Positions 1 to 9,220 of a stretch of 64,000 nt of DNA are shown one piece after another. The notes under the pieces are model-generated. The model saw only the letters and a program-made list of their open reading frames with translations, was not told the DNA's origin and did not search any database. Position 1 is the stretch's first letter; every line of letters begins with the position of its first letter. The translations under genes were made by a program, and so were the position numbers. Origin of the DNA: Ktedonobacter racemifer DSM 44963 (GTDB lineage: Bacteria; Chloroflexota; Ktedonobacteria; Ktedonobacterales; Ktedonobacteraceae); contig NZ_ADVG01000003.1 in assembly GCF_000178855.1 (NCBI RefSeq), positions 2,467,341-2,531,340 on the forward strand. Reading direction: 5' to 3'.

Positions 1-451
1 TCAGTTTTTCCAGCTGATTCCCACGCTGACCGCGCTCGAAAATGTGCTCCTGGCGTTGGAACTGGGCGGAGGCGGAGGACTACCACGCAAGCAATGGCGC
101 GAACGGGCATTGACCTGCCTGGAGATTGTTGGATTACGCGACTATGGGCGTCGTCTCCCCAGTGAACTTTCTGGCGGGCAGCAGCAACGGGTCGCGGTCG
201 CTCGCGCCCTGGCGAACAATCCACCTGTCCTGGTGGCAGATGAGCCAACGGGCAATCTCGACTCTCGCACCGCGCAACAGGTCTTTGAGTTACTGGCAGA
301 ACTCATCAATCTTGGGAAAACCGTCGTCTACGTCACCCATGATCCCCAACTTGCCTCTCGCTCGACCGCGCATGTCACGCTCCTGGATGGGCAGATTGTC
401 GAGCAGAGCGGGGCACAGGCAGCCTTGACTTCGCAGGAGGGACGATCATGA
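1..451 (+). CDS. ABC transporter ATP-binding protein, 5' end outside the window
   Basis: This is the C-terminal part of an ABC ATPase of the LolD/MacB type, which energises a partner membrane protein at the inner face of the membrane. The reading frame is open from base 2. It shows the Q-loop ([14 protein letters not shown]), the signature [15 protein letters not shown], Walker B with [10 protein letters not shown], and the H-loop histidine in VTHD. The Walker A half lies upstream of the window. The stop overlaps the start of the FtsX-type permease gene by four bases, so the two are translationally coupled. The family is clear; the substrate is not visible. Confidence 0.95.
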   Translation, partial: QFFQLIPTLTALENVLLALELGGGGGLPRKQWRERALTCLEIVGLRDYGRRLPSELSGGQQQRVAVARALANNPPVLVADEPTGNLDSRTAQQVFELLAELINLGKTVVYVTHDPQLASRSTAHVTLLDGQIVEQSGAQAALTSQEGRS

Positions 452-2823
452 GTATTGGCGGCGCGCTTTTGCGCAAAGCGTTTGCTGATGTGACCCGACG
501 GAAAACACGCACGCTGGGAGTCATCCTGGGGATCGTGATCGGGGTCTTTGGCCTCACTGCCATCACGATGTTTCAGGATACCTACTTCGCAGCGCTAGCC
601 TACACGAATGCCGAGGTAAAGCAGGCCGATATCACCTTCGATGTTCAGGCAGTCGATCCAGCACTTGCGCCTCGACTGCTGGCTGTTCCAAATGTGCAAA
701 CGGCGGAATTTCACACCATTTCCCAAACAAGCTGGCACATTCAACGCGCTCCAGGGCGCATCTTCCTGGCTATCGTAGGCCTTCCCAACCCTACCCACAT
801 TGACATCAATGCATTTCAACTGCTCAGCGGGCATTATCCCGGCCCTGGGGAAATCGTGCTGGAGAGTGGAGATCGCGGCATTCAACCATTTGCCCTGGAT
901 GATGCGATTACGGTGGATACGCCACATGGCAGTTCCCAACTCCGCGTGGTTGGGATCGCACGTACACGAGGAAGCGGAGATCCGGCCACGAAAGGCAGCG
1001 CGCTTGCGTATATGAGTCAGCAGGGGCTTGCTCAATTCATGGATATTCAAGAGCCAAATGTCATTCAAATACGCGTGCATGATAAAGCTCAGGCTCAGGT
1101 AACGCAGGCTCAACTCCGCAACGTGCTCCAAGCATCTCATATCGCGATTATCGATAGCACCCTTCATACCGATAGTGTCAGCTCCAATCAACTCCTCGCG
1201 AATCTCTTCACACTCCTGCGTTTGCTTTCCATTGTAGCAATCGTGGTCTCCTGCTTTCTGGTTATCAATACGATCACGACTCTGCTTGCTGAGCAGATGC
1301 ATATCATTGGAACGATGAAGGCCATTGGGGGAGTGCAGCGAGCAATCTTTTTGAGTTACCTGCTCTCAGTTGGACTCTATACCATTGTAGGAACAATTTT
1401 AGGTCTCGCCTGTGGTATTGCAGGGGGATATATTCTTGCCGGAAAACTGGCCACCATTCACAATCTGGACCTGGGAGCTTTTACTATCCCGCCGGATGTT
1501 CTTGCCTTAGGACTGGCCGCTGGTTTATTGACACCAATACTGGCAGCGCTGCTGCCCTTATGGAATGGAACGCGTATCACGGTTCGTGATGCAGTCTCGG
1601 CCTATGGCATTTCTAGTATTGGGACACCTGCGCACCAGCGCTTGCGACAAGCTATCACCGAACGGCTGACCTGGGTTCCCCAAACAACCTGGCTGGGATT
1701 GCGGACGATCTTCCGCAAACGTGGGCGGGCGATCCTGACGATCCTGGCATTAGCCCTCTCTGGTACAACCTTTCTTGCCATTGCCAATGCAACCTACGCC
1801 ATCGATGCCCAGGTGACGAAACGTTATGAAGACTATCATTTCGATGTGAAGATTAATCAAGTGGCTGGAACACCTGAAGACGAGACTCATTTCCAGCATT
1901 GGATGCTGACGGTCCCCAATGTGCGCTCTATCGAGCGTTCTGGAACCGTGCAGATTCACACCCAATGGGGCAATGTGGACCTCTCTGGTGTCGATGAAGA
2001 TACGAGCATGTATCACCCTTCCATCGTTGCCGGGCGTTGGTTTCTGCCACATGAACGCCAGGTGCTGTTAGTGAGCGATGATGTTGCGAACCAGGCAGGG
2101 CTGCATGTTGGCGAAACGATCACTTTTTCAGCGCAAGAACATGCTGCAATCTGGAAGATCATCGGGATCATCCACGATCCCAATGTATCTATAGGTAGCA
2201 GCGGAAGCGCGGTGACCACACCGGAAAACCTCAATGCCCTGGTCGGTCTGCCACAAGAGGCGGGAGTGCAATGGTATCTACAAGCCAGCAATTCTTCACC
2301 TGCCGCAGTTGACGCCCTGGCAAGACGCCTGGATGCCACATTGAATCAGGGAAGGGGATCTTTACAGTTCGCCGTGACTCCCGTACAACAGGTCATCCAA
2401 AGTTCGCAGAACGAATTTAGTGATCTCTACATGATGTTCTATGTCGTCGCGCTGGTTGTCGCGCTAGTGGGTGCGCTCAGCCTGTACACGACTCTCACCT
2501 CGTCAGTGCTGGAACGGCGGCGTGAAATTGGCATCTGGCGCTCAATGGGAGCCAGTGGCAGGCGGATTGCCGGTATCTTCTGGACCGAGAGTCTGGCTCT
2601 GGGTATACTTGCCTGGGGAACTGGCCTGCTCTGTAGTATCCCATTGGCGTATGGGTTCCTCCAACTCCTCGGGCTTGTGCTGATCCATGCGTCGTTCACC
2701 TTTGATCCCTGGTTGTTTGTAGAAATGCTCATCGCGATTCTGGCCACTGCATCGCTAGCCAGCCTGAGTCCGATGCTGCGAGCGGCACGCGTGAGGATTG
2801 TCGATTTGCTCCACTACGAGTAA
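448..2823 (+). CDS. FtsX/MacB-type ABC transporter permease
   Basis: A 791-residue membrane protein that with the preceding ATPase forms a MacB-like exporter. An N-terminal transmembrane segment (about residues 22-45) is followed by a periplasmic MacB_PCD-like region, a first FtsX core (about 255-385, with the loop MHIIGTMKAIGG), a second N-anchored extracytoplasmic domain, and a second FtsX core (about 665-785, with REIGIWRSMGAS). The duplicated layout is usual for long FtsX permeases of Gram-positive bacteria and Chloroflexota. The ATG overlaps the ATPase stop (ATGA) behind the Shine-Dalgarno sequence AGGAGG. The substrate could be a lipoprotein, peptide or drug. Confidence 0.93.
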   Translation: MSIGGALLRKAFADVTRRKTRTLGVILGIVIGVFGLTAITMFQDTYFAALAYTNAEVKQADITFDVQAVDPALAPRLLAVPNVQTAEFHTISQTSWHIQRAPGRIFLAIVGLPNPTHIDINAFQLLSGHYPGPGEIVLESGDRGIQPFALDDAITVDTPHGSSQLRVVGIARTRGSGDPATKGSALAYMSQQGLAQFMDIQEPNVIQIRVHDKAQAQVTQAQLRNVLQASHIAIIDSTLHTDSVSSNQLLANLFTLLRLLSIVAIVVSCFLVINTITTLLAEQMHIIGTMKAIGGVQRAIFLSYLLSVGLYTIVGTILGLACGIAGGYILAGKLATIHNLDLGAFTIPPDVLALGLAAGLLTPILAALLPLWNGTRITVRDAVSAYGISSIGTPAHQRLRQAITERLTWVPQTTWLGLRTIFRKRGRAILTILALALSGTTFLAIANATYAIDAQVTKRYEDYHFDVKINQVAGTPEDETHFQHWMLTVPNVRSIERSGTVQIHTQWGNVDLSGVDEDTSMYHPSIVAGRWFLPHERQVLLVSDDVANQAGLHVGETITFSAQEHAAIWKIIGIIHDPNVSIGSSGSAVTTPENLNALVGLPQEAGVQWYLQASNSSPAAVDALARRLDATLNQGRGSLQFAVTPVQQVIQSSQNEFSDLYMMFYVVALVVALVGALSLYTTLTSSVLERRREIGIWRSMGASGRRIAGIFWTESLALGILAWGTGLLCSIPLAYGFLQLLGLVLIHASFTFDPWLFVEMLIAILATASLASLSPMLRAARVRIVDLLHYE

Positions 2824-2850
2824 TCAGAGCAGAGAACACCCTGGCTCCCG

Positions 2851-2902
2851 AGAAAGAGAGAGGGGCTGCCCTTTCATCCACAGCCTTCTCTCGCTTTCTT
2901 TT
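2851..2902 (+). terminator. possible terminator after the ABC permease gene
   Basis: An imperfect hairpin pairs AGAAAGAGAGAGG with CCTTCTCTCGCTTTCT and is followed by a short T run. It lies 28 bases after the permease stop, where an operon terminator is expected. The stem contains mismatches, so support is modest. Confidence 0.35.
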
Positions 2903-3167
2903 GGGCAGTGTTTATCACGGCAAAGTGCTCTATCCAGAGAAATGACCGGTCCAACTGACCCTATCTGACTTAGCCAAGGAGGAATTGGTCCGATCATTTT
3001 CACTGTTCGGCTTTCAACCTTAGGGAGATCTGTACTAGGTGTAGTATCGCTGTGTAGACGTGAAGGATGGACGGTTGCTTGTAACAACGGAAAGCGTGAG
3101 GCGACAGACAGACATCTCACGTATCAATAGTAGTGTTCTTCGTTCACTACCGAAAAAGGATGATACG

Positions 3168-3563
3168 ATGCTTCAGCCAAGAGAAAAAGTAATCCACTCT
3201 GCTGCAAAAGCCGTGCTCGTAGTGGAAGATGATACACACGTTGGAGCATTTCTCGTTCAAGCTGTTCGAGAGGAGACGTCATATCAAGCGATGCTTGCGG
3301 TGACCGGGGCACAAGCGTTAGATCTGCTTCACTATCTGCGACCAGGCTTGATTGTCTGTGATTATCGGCTTCCTGATATGGACGGCTTTACGTTGCATGA
3401 TCTGCTTCGTGCGAGAGAAGAGTTCACAAATACCCCTATTATCCTGATGAGTGGCATGCCGCGAGTGATGACAAGGACCATTGAGCATGAAAAGCTGCTT
3501 CGTTTGAAGAAACCTTTTGGCCTGGATAGGTTCTTGAGCCTCGTCAATAACATCCTGGAATAG
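3168..3563 (+). CDS. single-domain response regulator (CheY-like receiver)
   Basis: A 131-residue receiver domain without an output domain. It should be phosphorylated by a histidine kinase and act by protein contact. The acidic pocket is E20-D21-D22, the phosphoacceptor is D65 in VCDYRLPDMDG, the switch residue is S95 in MSG, and the conserved lysine is K115 in KKPF. I chose the ATG preceded by AAAGGA at seven bases; an in-frame start 108 bases earlier adds residues unlike the family. No kinase gene is adjacent; the nearest kinase fragment is 6 kb away. Confidence 0.85.
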   Translation: MLQPREKVIHSAAKAVLVVEDDTHVGAFLVQAVREETSYQAMLAVTGAQALDLLHYLRPGLIVCDYRLPDMDGFTLHDLLRAREEFTNTPIILMSGMPRVMTRTIEHEKLLRLKKPFGLDRFLSLVNNILE

Positions 3564-3625
3564 GAGAAAAGGAGATACCAGCGTCTTGTCATGCTTTCCG
3601 ATAACATATTTCTGAAGAAGTTTTG

Positions 3626-3976
3626 CTAACGCTCCTGGGAGGTTTTGCGGCGGCCCTTTCCAGCCGAGGACGCACCCATACCCAGCAATTGAGGCGGCTG
3701 GGAGATGCCTGGTATGTCAATCCCGGTAGCGTCGATCTGGCTTATAACTGGCTGCTTCCGGCTGACACCTTTCATACCGATCCTTAGGCTGATTATGCTA
3801 TTGTTACCTCTGAAGGCGAGAGGATCACTATCGAATTCCTGCGCGTCCCATTTGACGTCAGGAGGCTTATCGAGTTGATCAAAGCCAGCGGCAGACCTTA
3901 TCCTGAAACAGTTCAGATATTGTATCAAGCGAAAGCACCGCATGTCGAGAGAAGGATCCTCTTCCCTGAGTACTGA
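3626..3976 (+). pseudogene. metallophosphoesterase remnant (C-terminal part)
   Basis: One frame reads as the end of a calcineurin-like (YfcE/MJ0936-type) phosphoesterase: THTQ followed by LRRLGDAWYVNPGSV, a typical metal-binding histidine motif and VNPGSV turn, then a C-terminal tail ending at a TGA. An in-frame TAG follows the HTDP residues (3785-3787), and no N-terminal half with the other metal ligands is present upstream. It is therefore a decayed fragment. Family assignment rests on the HTHT...VNPGS spacing only. Confidence 0.6.
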
Positions 3977-4535
3977 AAGTGCGGGAGATCGGCTACACCA
4001 GGGGAAAGTCATTGAGGTGATACTTGTATGCTTCTTGCCGTCCTTTTTGAGAGACCTTTCTCTCTCCTACTTCTGCACACTTCTGCTTCTCTTTCCTGCT
4101 GTTTTCTGTTAGACTGCTTGTACACAAGGTGGTCTCCTCCTGACTGGTCTGACACGACGGCAGTTGGATGGCATGCACCTGCATCCATGAGGAGACCACC
4201 GCTTTTCGTTGAAGGCACGTATGAAACAGAGACACTCACTCCGTTAGTGACCCCACGAGTAAATTGGGGGCTTGTCTCTCAACTCCACCGCAATTCTAAG
4301 TATCGGCGTCAGCATCCTCTTGTCATCCAGGATATCGCGCGATGGTAATAGCTCACCTCTACGACAAACTTGCCAGACATGATGCTCATCTCGGGCAAGC
4401 TATTGGCTCCTCCTCGACTTTGGGCTTCTCGGTGTTTCAAACAGGAACGCACCGAGAGCCCTATACAGGATCGTTCTCGCCCGCTTTTGATGCTATCATA
4501 TCGAGTGAGACACATGAAGAAAGGAGATATGCAGT
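3977..4535. other. intergenic region without a recognised gene
   Basis: Open frames of about 80-130 codons exist on both strands, but none has a recognisable domain or a good ribosome binding site. The last bases carry GAAAGGAGATAT, which serves the following hydrolase gene. Confidence 0.5.
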
Positions 4536-5390
4536 ATGTCGGACACACAACGCGTACAGACTGGCTTTGCAGCGGTCAATGGGACAACGCTGTATTATGA
4601 GGTTGCAGGGGCAGGGCATCCATTCATTCTCATACACGGACACCTTCTGGATAGAAGATCGTGGGACGATCAGTTCGCCGTCTTCGCTCAACGATACAGG
4701 GTCATCCGCTACGATCAGCGAGGCTTTGGCGACTCGGGGCTGATTACCAAAGGGGAGTCGTATTCTGATCGCCAGGATCTCTACGACTTGATGCACTTTC
4801 TGGGCATCGAGAGCGCTTATCTGATGGGAGTCTCTGGAGGAGGCGCGCTGGCTATCGATTTTACGCTTGAGCATCCTGAGATGGTCGATGCGCTGATCCC
4901 GGTCACGGCAGGTGTCAGCGGATTTCGGCCATCCGAAGAAATGATGAAACAGCATCCAGATGTGGTGCGTCTGTATGCGAACCTGAATGAAGCCTTTGAA
5001 CAGCACGACATCGCGCGAGCCGTTGAGATCTCGCTCCAATTGTGGACGGATGGGCCGGGCCGGCTTCCGGGGCAGGCGGAACCCGACGTGCGCGAGCGCG
5101 TACGCCAGATGACGACGCGCAACTGGGAGCGCCCGGATGGCGAGGCGCAGGCCCAGACGCCGCCAGTGCCGTTGGAGCCGCCAGCGATTGGACGTCTTTC
5201 GGAGATTAGCGTGCCGACGCTCGTCATTCTCGGAGCATGGGACGGGCCAAATCCGCTGGAACAGCTCACCGCAGAGATCCCGGGAGCGAAAAAGGTGATC
5301 ATGGCAGAGACAGCACATCATCCTTTTCTGGAGAAGCCAGCCGAGTTCAACCAGATCGTACTGGATTTTCTGGAATCACTCAAGCCGTAA
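4536..5390 (+). CDS. alpha/beta hydrolase
   Basis: A 284-residue cytosolic hydrolase of the alpha/beta fold. The oxyanion strand reads ILIHGHLLD (about 31-39), the nucleophile elbow is GVSGG with S100, the acid is probably D236 in GAWDGP, and the general base is H261 in ETAHH. RYDQRGFGDSG (about 58-68) is typical of small esterases, haloperoxidases and C-C hydrolases. The start has the strong ribosome binding site AAGGAG. It stands alone between a pseudogene and a large palindrome. The substrate cannot be predicted. Confidence 0.9.
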   Translation: MSDTQRVQTGFAAVNGTTLYYEVAGAGHPFILIHGHLLDRRSWDDQFAVFAQRYRVIRYDQRGFGDSGLITKGESYSDRQDLYDLMHFLGIESAYLMGVSGGGALAIDFTLEHPEMVDALIPVTAGVSGFRPSEEMMKQHPDVVRLYANLNEAFEQHDIARAVEISLQLWTDGPGRLPGQAEPDVRERVRQMTTRNWERPDGEAQAQTPPVPLEPPAIGRLSEISVPTLVILGAWDGPNPLEQLTAEIPGAKKVIMAETAHHPFLEKPAEFNQIVLDFLESLKP

Positions 5391-5413
5391 CAGACCAGTC
5401 ATGAACCCCATGT

Positions 5414-5487
5414 TTCTATCTGGCATTGATGGGCAAGGCGCAACATATAGCTATATGCCGCGCCTTGCCCATCAATGCCAGATAGAA
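5414..5487. repeat. 74-bp near-perfect palindrome
   Basis: Two 28-base arms (5414-5441 and 5460-5487) are exact reverse complements. The 18-base loop between them contains the self-complementary core CATATAGCTATATG. It lies 24 bases after the hydrolase stop. There is no T run, so it is either a strong RNA hairpin at the operon end or a small palindromic mobile sequence. Confidence 0.85.
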
Positions 5488-5715
5488 CACGACAGACCCG
5501 ATGGCCTCTCTAGAAGGTGGCAAGAAATGTAGGGGGGCCCATTCCTAATGTGCAGAGAGCTCTTGTTAGCCAGCCTCAACGGTATGAGCCGTGTATGACT
5601 CATTTGCCTATGGGCCTGGGCCGGATCAGCGGGGTTGCCCTCCCCGGACTTCTCCCGCCTGACCTCTCGCTACAGTGGTCTTCACAAAGGTTGGGCCTTA
5701 TGACAAAATGAAAGC

Positions 5716-6597
5716 ATGCAAACATATTCTCACGATTTACGACAGCGTATTCTGCGCGCGGTTGACCAGGGAAAGCCACGTGCAGAGATTATCCAAACAT
5801 TTGCGGTGTCCCGATCCACAATCAAACGCTACCTCAAGTTGAGACGCGAGACCGGTGATGTCAAGCCCAAGGTCATTCCCGGACGCCCATCAAAGAAAGG
5901 GGCTGCTCTGCATGCGGGACTGCTCCTTCAACTCGAAGCACACCCTGATGCGACGCTGGTCGAGCATTGCCAGTTCTGGGAAACCACGCACGGCATGCAG
6001 GTCAGTTCCGCGACCATGAGTCGAGCCATCCGGCGTCTGAACTAGACCCGCAAGAAAAAAACGATATGTGCGAGTGAGCAGAATGAAGCCGACCGCGCCG
6101 CCTGGCGAGAACAAGCCCAAACGCTGGATGCCCGCAAACTGGTGTTCATTGATGAATGTGGCTCGAACATCGCCTTAACTCGTCTGCATGCTCGATCCCC
6201 GAAGGGAGAACGCGTCTACGGGTCTGTGCCGCGAAACAAACGAGCGAATATCACGTTGCTCGCCGCGCTCTCGCTTTAAGGCATGGGTGAAGTGTTCATC
6301 CTGGAAGGCTCAGCGGATACTGCTGTGTTTGAACTCTACATGGAACAGATCCTGGCTCCGAGTTTACACCCAGGACACATTGTCATCTTAGACAATTTAC
6401 ACACGCATACCGGAGAAAAAGTTCGACAGGCCATCGAAGCACGGGGATGCCAGCTCCTGTTCCTCCCCTCCTACTCTCCCGACTTGTCACCCATTGAAGA
6501 GGCTTTCTCCAAACTCAAAGCCGTTTTACGTCTGGTAGGAGCTCGAACACCAGAGGGCTTACAAGAGGCGATTGGGCAAGCGCTCCTCACCATCTAA
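5716..6597 (+). pseudogene. IS630-family transposase with two in-frame stop codons
   Basis: A single frame of about 293 codons encodes an IS630/Tc1-type DDE transposase: N-terminal helix-turn-helix (SRSTIKRYLKLRRETG), then the catalytic motifs FIDECG, ILDNLHTH and SPIEEAFSKLK. The frame is broken by TAG at 6043-6045 and TAA at 6278-6280, with no shift of frame, so point mutations rather than indels inactivated it. The flanking TA dinucleotides expected for IS630 targets were not resolved. Confidence 0.85.
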
Positions 6598-6601
6598 AAA
6601 T

Positions 6602-6651
6602 TGCGCCATACGGGGACCCCTGGCTTTAGCCATGGGGAGGAGCATGGCGCA
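6602..6651. repeat. stem-loop at the right end of the IscB element
   Basis: The outer arms TGCGCCA/TGGCGCA enclose an inner hairpin of CCCCTGGC and GCCATGGGG. It overlaps the 3' end of iscB and lies just after the IS630 remnant. IS200/IS605-type elements end in such subterminal hairpins. The same layout recurs at 15910-15960. Confidence 0.6.
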
Positions 6652-7915
6652 CTCCTTTCTGTGTATACTCATAGCCATCGGATCGTTGCACACAACGCAT
6701 ATATTTGGGGTGAATATCGACCTTCTCCAGTCGGAATGAAGGCCGATGACGAATGGCTATCCGTCCTTCAAATGTTCCTTTGGGCGTGATGGCTTTGACC
6801 AGATCACCCGTTTGATACCCAAGAAATGTCTTTTTGCGCTCTTTGTGCTGCTTCGGGAATCCATACTTGTCAGGCACACACATTTGCCTCCTCCCATGCC
6901 CTGTCGCTTTGATGCGCAGTGGGATGACTCCCTTCTGCAAAAGCACATCAGGTGTGCTCTTGCCTACGCAAGCTGCATCGAGCCAGTGGGTTTTGGGGAG
7001 TCCTCGCGTGGTACGATTAAACTTCGTCAATCCACCGCTCCCACACTCGACAGGCAAGCCGAGGGCTTTCAGCCGTTCGAGCAAAGCACATCGTGTGCTA
7101 TTGACAGCGCTGGCATCCTTGAGTGGCTTTTTGACCTGAGCGAGAAGACGCTTGAGCACGTCAGGTTTCTTTTGCAAGAAGACTTCGATCTCCTGAGTGC
7201 CTTTGGCAGTATTGCATGCTTCGCAAGCCAAGGTAAGATTGCTCATCCTGTTCGTACCACTACGGGCACGTGGATGGATATGCTCTACCTGAAGCGGGAC
7301 ATCTTGTTTGCCACAATAGGCACACGTGCGTTCCCATTTTTCCAGCAAGTATTCCCTGACCTCATAGCCTTGCAAGGTTCCTTGCTGGTATTCCACACCT
7401 GCAATGTCGGGATTCTCCATCAATTGCATATCAAACTTCACAAGCTCCTGACTGAGAGTGGCAATGGGAGCATATCGACACAGGCGAGCTACCCACGTCA
7501 GAATGTTGGCAAGGCGACTTTCTAACGATGGTGGCAACCATCCCTTCTTCCTCCGTCGATTGTCAAATCGCGGCTTGCGGTAGCGTGTTTTACGCTGCCT
7601 ACGCCCCTGGCGACTTGCACGACGACTATCAAGACTGTCTTTAATTGCATGCCCTCGATGTGAGAGTTCAGCTGCGAACACAATTTTGCCGTTGGTGCCG
7701 TTCACCAGGGCAATTCCCGTCGTTTTACTGCCTGGATCGAGCTTGAGGTGCAAGGGTTGTACCTCTGGCTGTTCTACCACTCGTTTGAGCACAATGGTAA
7801 ACGGATACCGTCTAAACACGGCTGCTTTCCCTTGCCTGAGCAAGCGCCTCGCGTGTCCTGGATGCACCGGATTTAAAGGTTTATAGTCACTATCAATCAC
7901 AAAAACATTGCTCAA
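6626..7915 (-). CDS. iscB: IscB RNA-guided endonuclease (Cas9 ancestor family)
   Basis: A 429-residue IscB, the transposon-encoded nuclease that uses an omega RNA guide. Order of parts: PLMP-like N-terminal segment (VFVIDSDYKPLNPVHPGHAR), RuvC-I with D in KLDPGSKTTGIAL, an arginine-rich bridge helix (SRRASRQGRRQRKTRYRK), RuvC-II with E in SQELVKFD, an HNH domain with two CxxC pairs (CAYCG, CEACN) and the VEHIHPRA histidines, and RuvC-III in THWLDAACVG. I chose the TTG start behind AGGAGG with six bases spacing; residues before it do not resemble the family and lie in the omega RNA region. All catalytic residues seem intact, so it may be active. Confidence 0.93.
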   Translation of the reverse strand: MSNVFVIDSDYKPLNPVHPGHARRLLRQGKAAVFRRYPFTIVLKRVVEQPEVQPLHLKLDPGSKTTGIALVNGTNGKIVFAAELSHRGHAIKDSLDSRRASRQGRRQRKTRYRKPRFDNRRRKKGWLPPSLESRLANILTWVARLCRYAPIATLSQELVKFDMQLMENPDIAGVEYQQGTLQGYEVREYLLEKWERTCAYCGKQDVPLQVEHIHPRARSGTNRMSNLTLACEACNTAKGTQEIEVFLQKKPDVLKRLLAQVKKPLKDASAVNSTRCALLERLKALGLPVECGSGGLTKFNRTTRGLPKTHWLDAACVGKSTPDVLLQKGVIPLRIKATGHGRRQMCVPDKYGFPKQHKERKKTFLGYQTGDLVKAITPKGTFEGRIAIRHRPSFRLEKVDIHPKYMRCVQRSDGYEYTQKGVRHAPPHG

Positions 7916-8185
7916 GTTGAGCCTCCTGTTTCCAGGGTAATGTTTGCCTCGACAATGATAGAGGGCGGTACTTTTCCCTGAGCACTGCATAGACCCCGCT
8001 TTGCTGTTTAACCCAGAGATTCTAGAGCTACCGGCTGGCACACACCTGTAGGTAGGAACTTGAACACTTCTCCTCTATCGTAGTCTGATAACCTCCTGCC
8101 TCGCGCAGAAGGTCCATGGCTAAGTCTGGACAGGTCCGAGCTTGCTTTCACAAGCCCCTGCCTTTAGGCATGGGGTACCTGACTA
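7916..8185 (-). ncRNA. predicted omega RNA upstream of iscB
   Basis: IscB loci carry a structured guide RNA directly upstream of the gene. Here the 270 bases before the TTG start have no convincing reading frame, several self-complementary blocks, and end at the hairpin CCCCTGCC/GGCATGGGG (about 8157-8176) that marks the element's left end. By analogy the guide would be copied from sequence just outside that hairpin, near 8177-8200. Boundaries are approximate. Confidence 0.5.
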
Positions 8186-8222
8186 CCCCTTTCTCGATCG
8201 GTACTCCGAACCGGGAAAAGGG
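8186..8222 (-). terminator. possible terminator of the MBL-fold gene
   Basis: Read on the minus strand, CCCTTTTCCCGGT pairs imperfectly with ACCGATCGAGAAAGGGG, 12 bases after the stop of the hydrolase gene. It lacks a clear T run, so the call is weak. Confidence 0.3.
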
Positions 8223-8233
8223 TGCTTGCATCC

Positions 8234-8938
8234 TCACTCGTAATACTCCGGCAGCTTTTTCAGCCCTTCCCACTGCTCCTTGTCATGACCGAAAATCACA
8301 AGCCCGATATGCTCCCGTTCGACCAGATCAAGCAGTTTAATCGTACTGGCGCGGATCGCTTCGGCGTCCGGGTTGCTACCGTCGTCCTGCTCGTCACGGG
8401 TAAAGCCCTTGCCGAAGGGTACAGCGTCAATCGGCAATAAAATCGCCCCCGTTTTGGGCAGCCGCACCAGCACCGATTGATGTCCCGGCACATGCCCGCT
8501 CGTCTCAATCAGCTCCAGCCCCGGCAGCAGTTCCGTGTCCCCGTCCACCAGCCGGATGCGCTCCATTGGCTGATCCCATTGGGGTCGATTGGCAGCAAAA
8601 CGTGGGTTGCTCGCCGCATCCAAATGATGCACACGCTGAACAACATATTGCGCCTTCGTGAATGCCGCGTGTCTTCCGGCATGGTCGATATCATAATGCG
8701 TCGAAATGACTGTATCAATATCGTCCGGTTTTAAGCCAATGCTCGCCAACTGCTCGATAACGTCCTGCCCATTCTCGAACTCCGATTCTCCTTCAGGCAT
8801 AATCTCCGGTAGACCACTGTCAATCAGAATATTCTTGCCGTCACCCGTTTGCACCAGATAGCACACAATCGGAATCTGGTATTCCGGCATGGACCCAACC
8901 TGCATCAGATAAAGACGCTTCATGGCATTCTGGCTCAT
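8234..8938 (-). CDS. MBL-fold metallohydrolase, N-acyl homoserine lactonase-like
   Basis: A 234-residue metallo-beta-lactamase fold enzyme similar in size and layout to AiiA-type lactonases. The first metal motif is H81-Y-D-I-D-H86, in which the usual second histidine of HxHxDH is an aspartate, as in some lactonase-like subfamilies. Further ligands fit SGHVPGH, PIDAVPF and the C-terminal FGHD. The TTG/ATG region is preceded by GGAGGAGC. Substrate could be a lactone or another ester. It borders the IscB element and may itself be old chromosomal DNA. Confidence 0.85.
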   Translation of the reverse strand: MSQNAMKRLYLMQVGSMPEYQIPIVCYLVQTGDGKNILIDSGLPEIMPEGESEFENGQDVIEQLASIGLKPDDIDTVISTHYDIDHAGRHAAFTKAQYVVQRVHHLDAASNPRFAANRPQWDQPMERIRLVDGDTELLPGLELIETSGHVPGHQSVLVRLPKTGAILLPIDAVPFGKGFTRDEQDDGSNPDAEAIRASTIKLLDLVEREHIGLVIFGHDKEQWEGLKKLPEYYE

Positions 8939-9000
8939 AAGCTCCTCCTCGGAATTGAAACATATATTCTATCATATCAATCGTGTTGGCATTCGTATCG

Positions 9001-9220
9001 GCCCGGCGTTAGCTTTCTGCTAACACAATCTAACAGCTCACGTTGGCCCGTTCATAGAGCGGGCCGAAGCTGATCGCCTCTTCCTGCTCATGTGCGAGAA
9101 TCGCCAGGATGGGCTTTACAAAGGAGAGCGGCAAAGCCTGAATTGATGCGGCCCCGATCATAGCATGCTTGCTAGTTATCGGGTACATTAGATTTCGTCA
9201 GCAGAAAGCTAACGCCGGGC
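9001..9220. repeat. 220-bp MITE-like element with terminal inverted repeats
   Basis: GCCCGGCGTTAGCTTTCTGC at the left is matched by its exact reverse complement at 9201-9220, and a further 16 bases match at about 12 positions. No transposase fits inside. The minus strand holds a 44-codon open frame starting MIGAASIQALPLSF that fills much of the interior; its meaning is unknown. Confidence 0.7.

Noticed and set aside
3060-3167. Longer N terminus of the response regulator
   Set aside because: The extra 36 residues do not resemble the family, and the ribosome site fits the later ATG.
4028-4348. Open frame of 106 codons as a gene
   Set aside because: Unusual composition, no domain, no ribosome site.
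4461-5321. Minus-strand open frame of 286 codons opposite the hydrolase gene
   Set aside because: The plus-strand hydrolase has complete catalytic motifs; the antisense product looks random.
5517-5711. Open frame of 64 codons before the IS630 gene
   Set aside because: No ribosome site, no domain, low-complexity composition; probably IS630 end sequence. A group II intron end was considered here but no domain V fold is present.
6746-7525. Plus-strand open frame of 259 codons opposite iscB
   Set aside because: It is antisense to an intact iscB with all motifs and has no ribosome site or recognisable domain.
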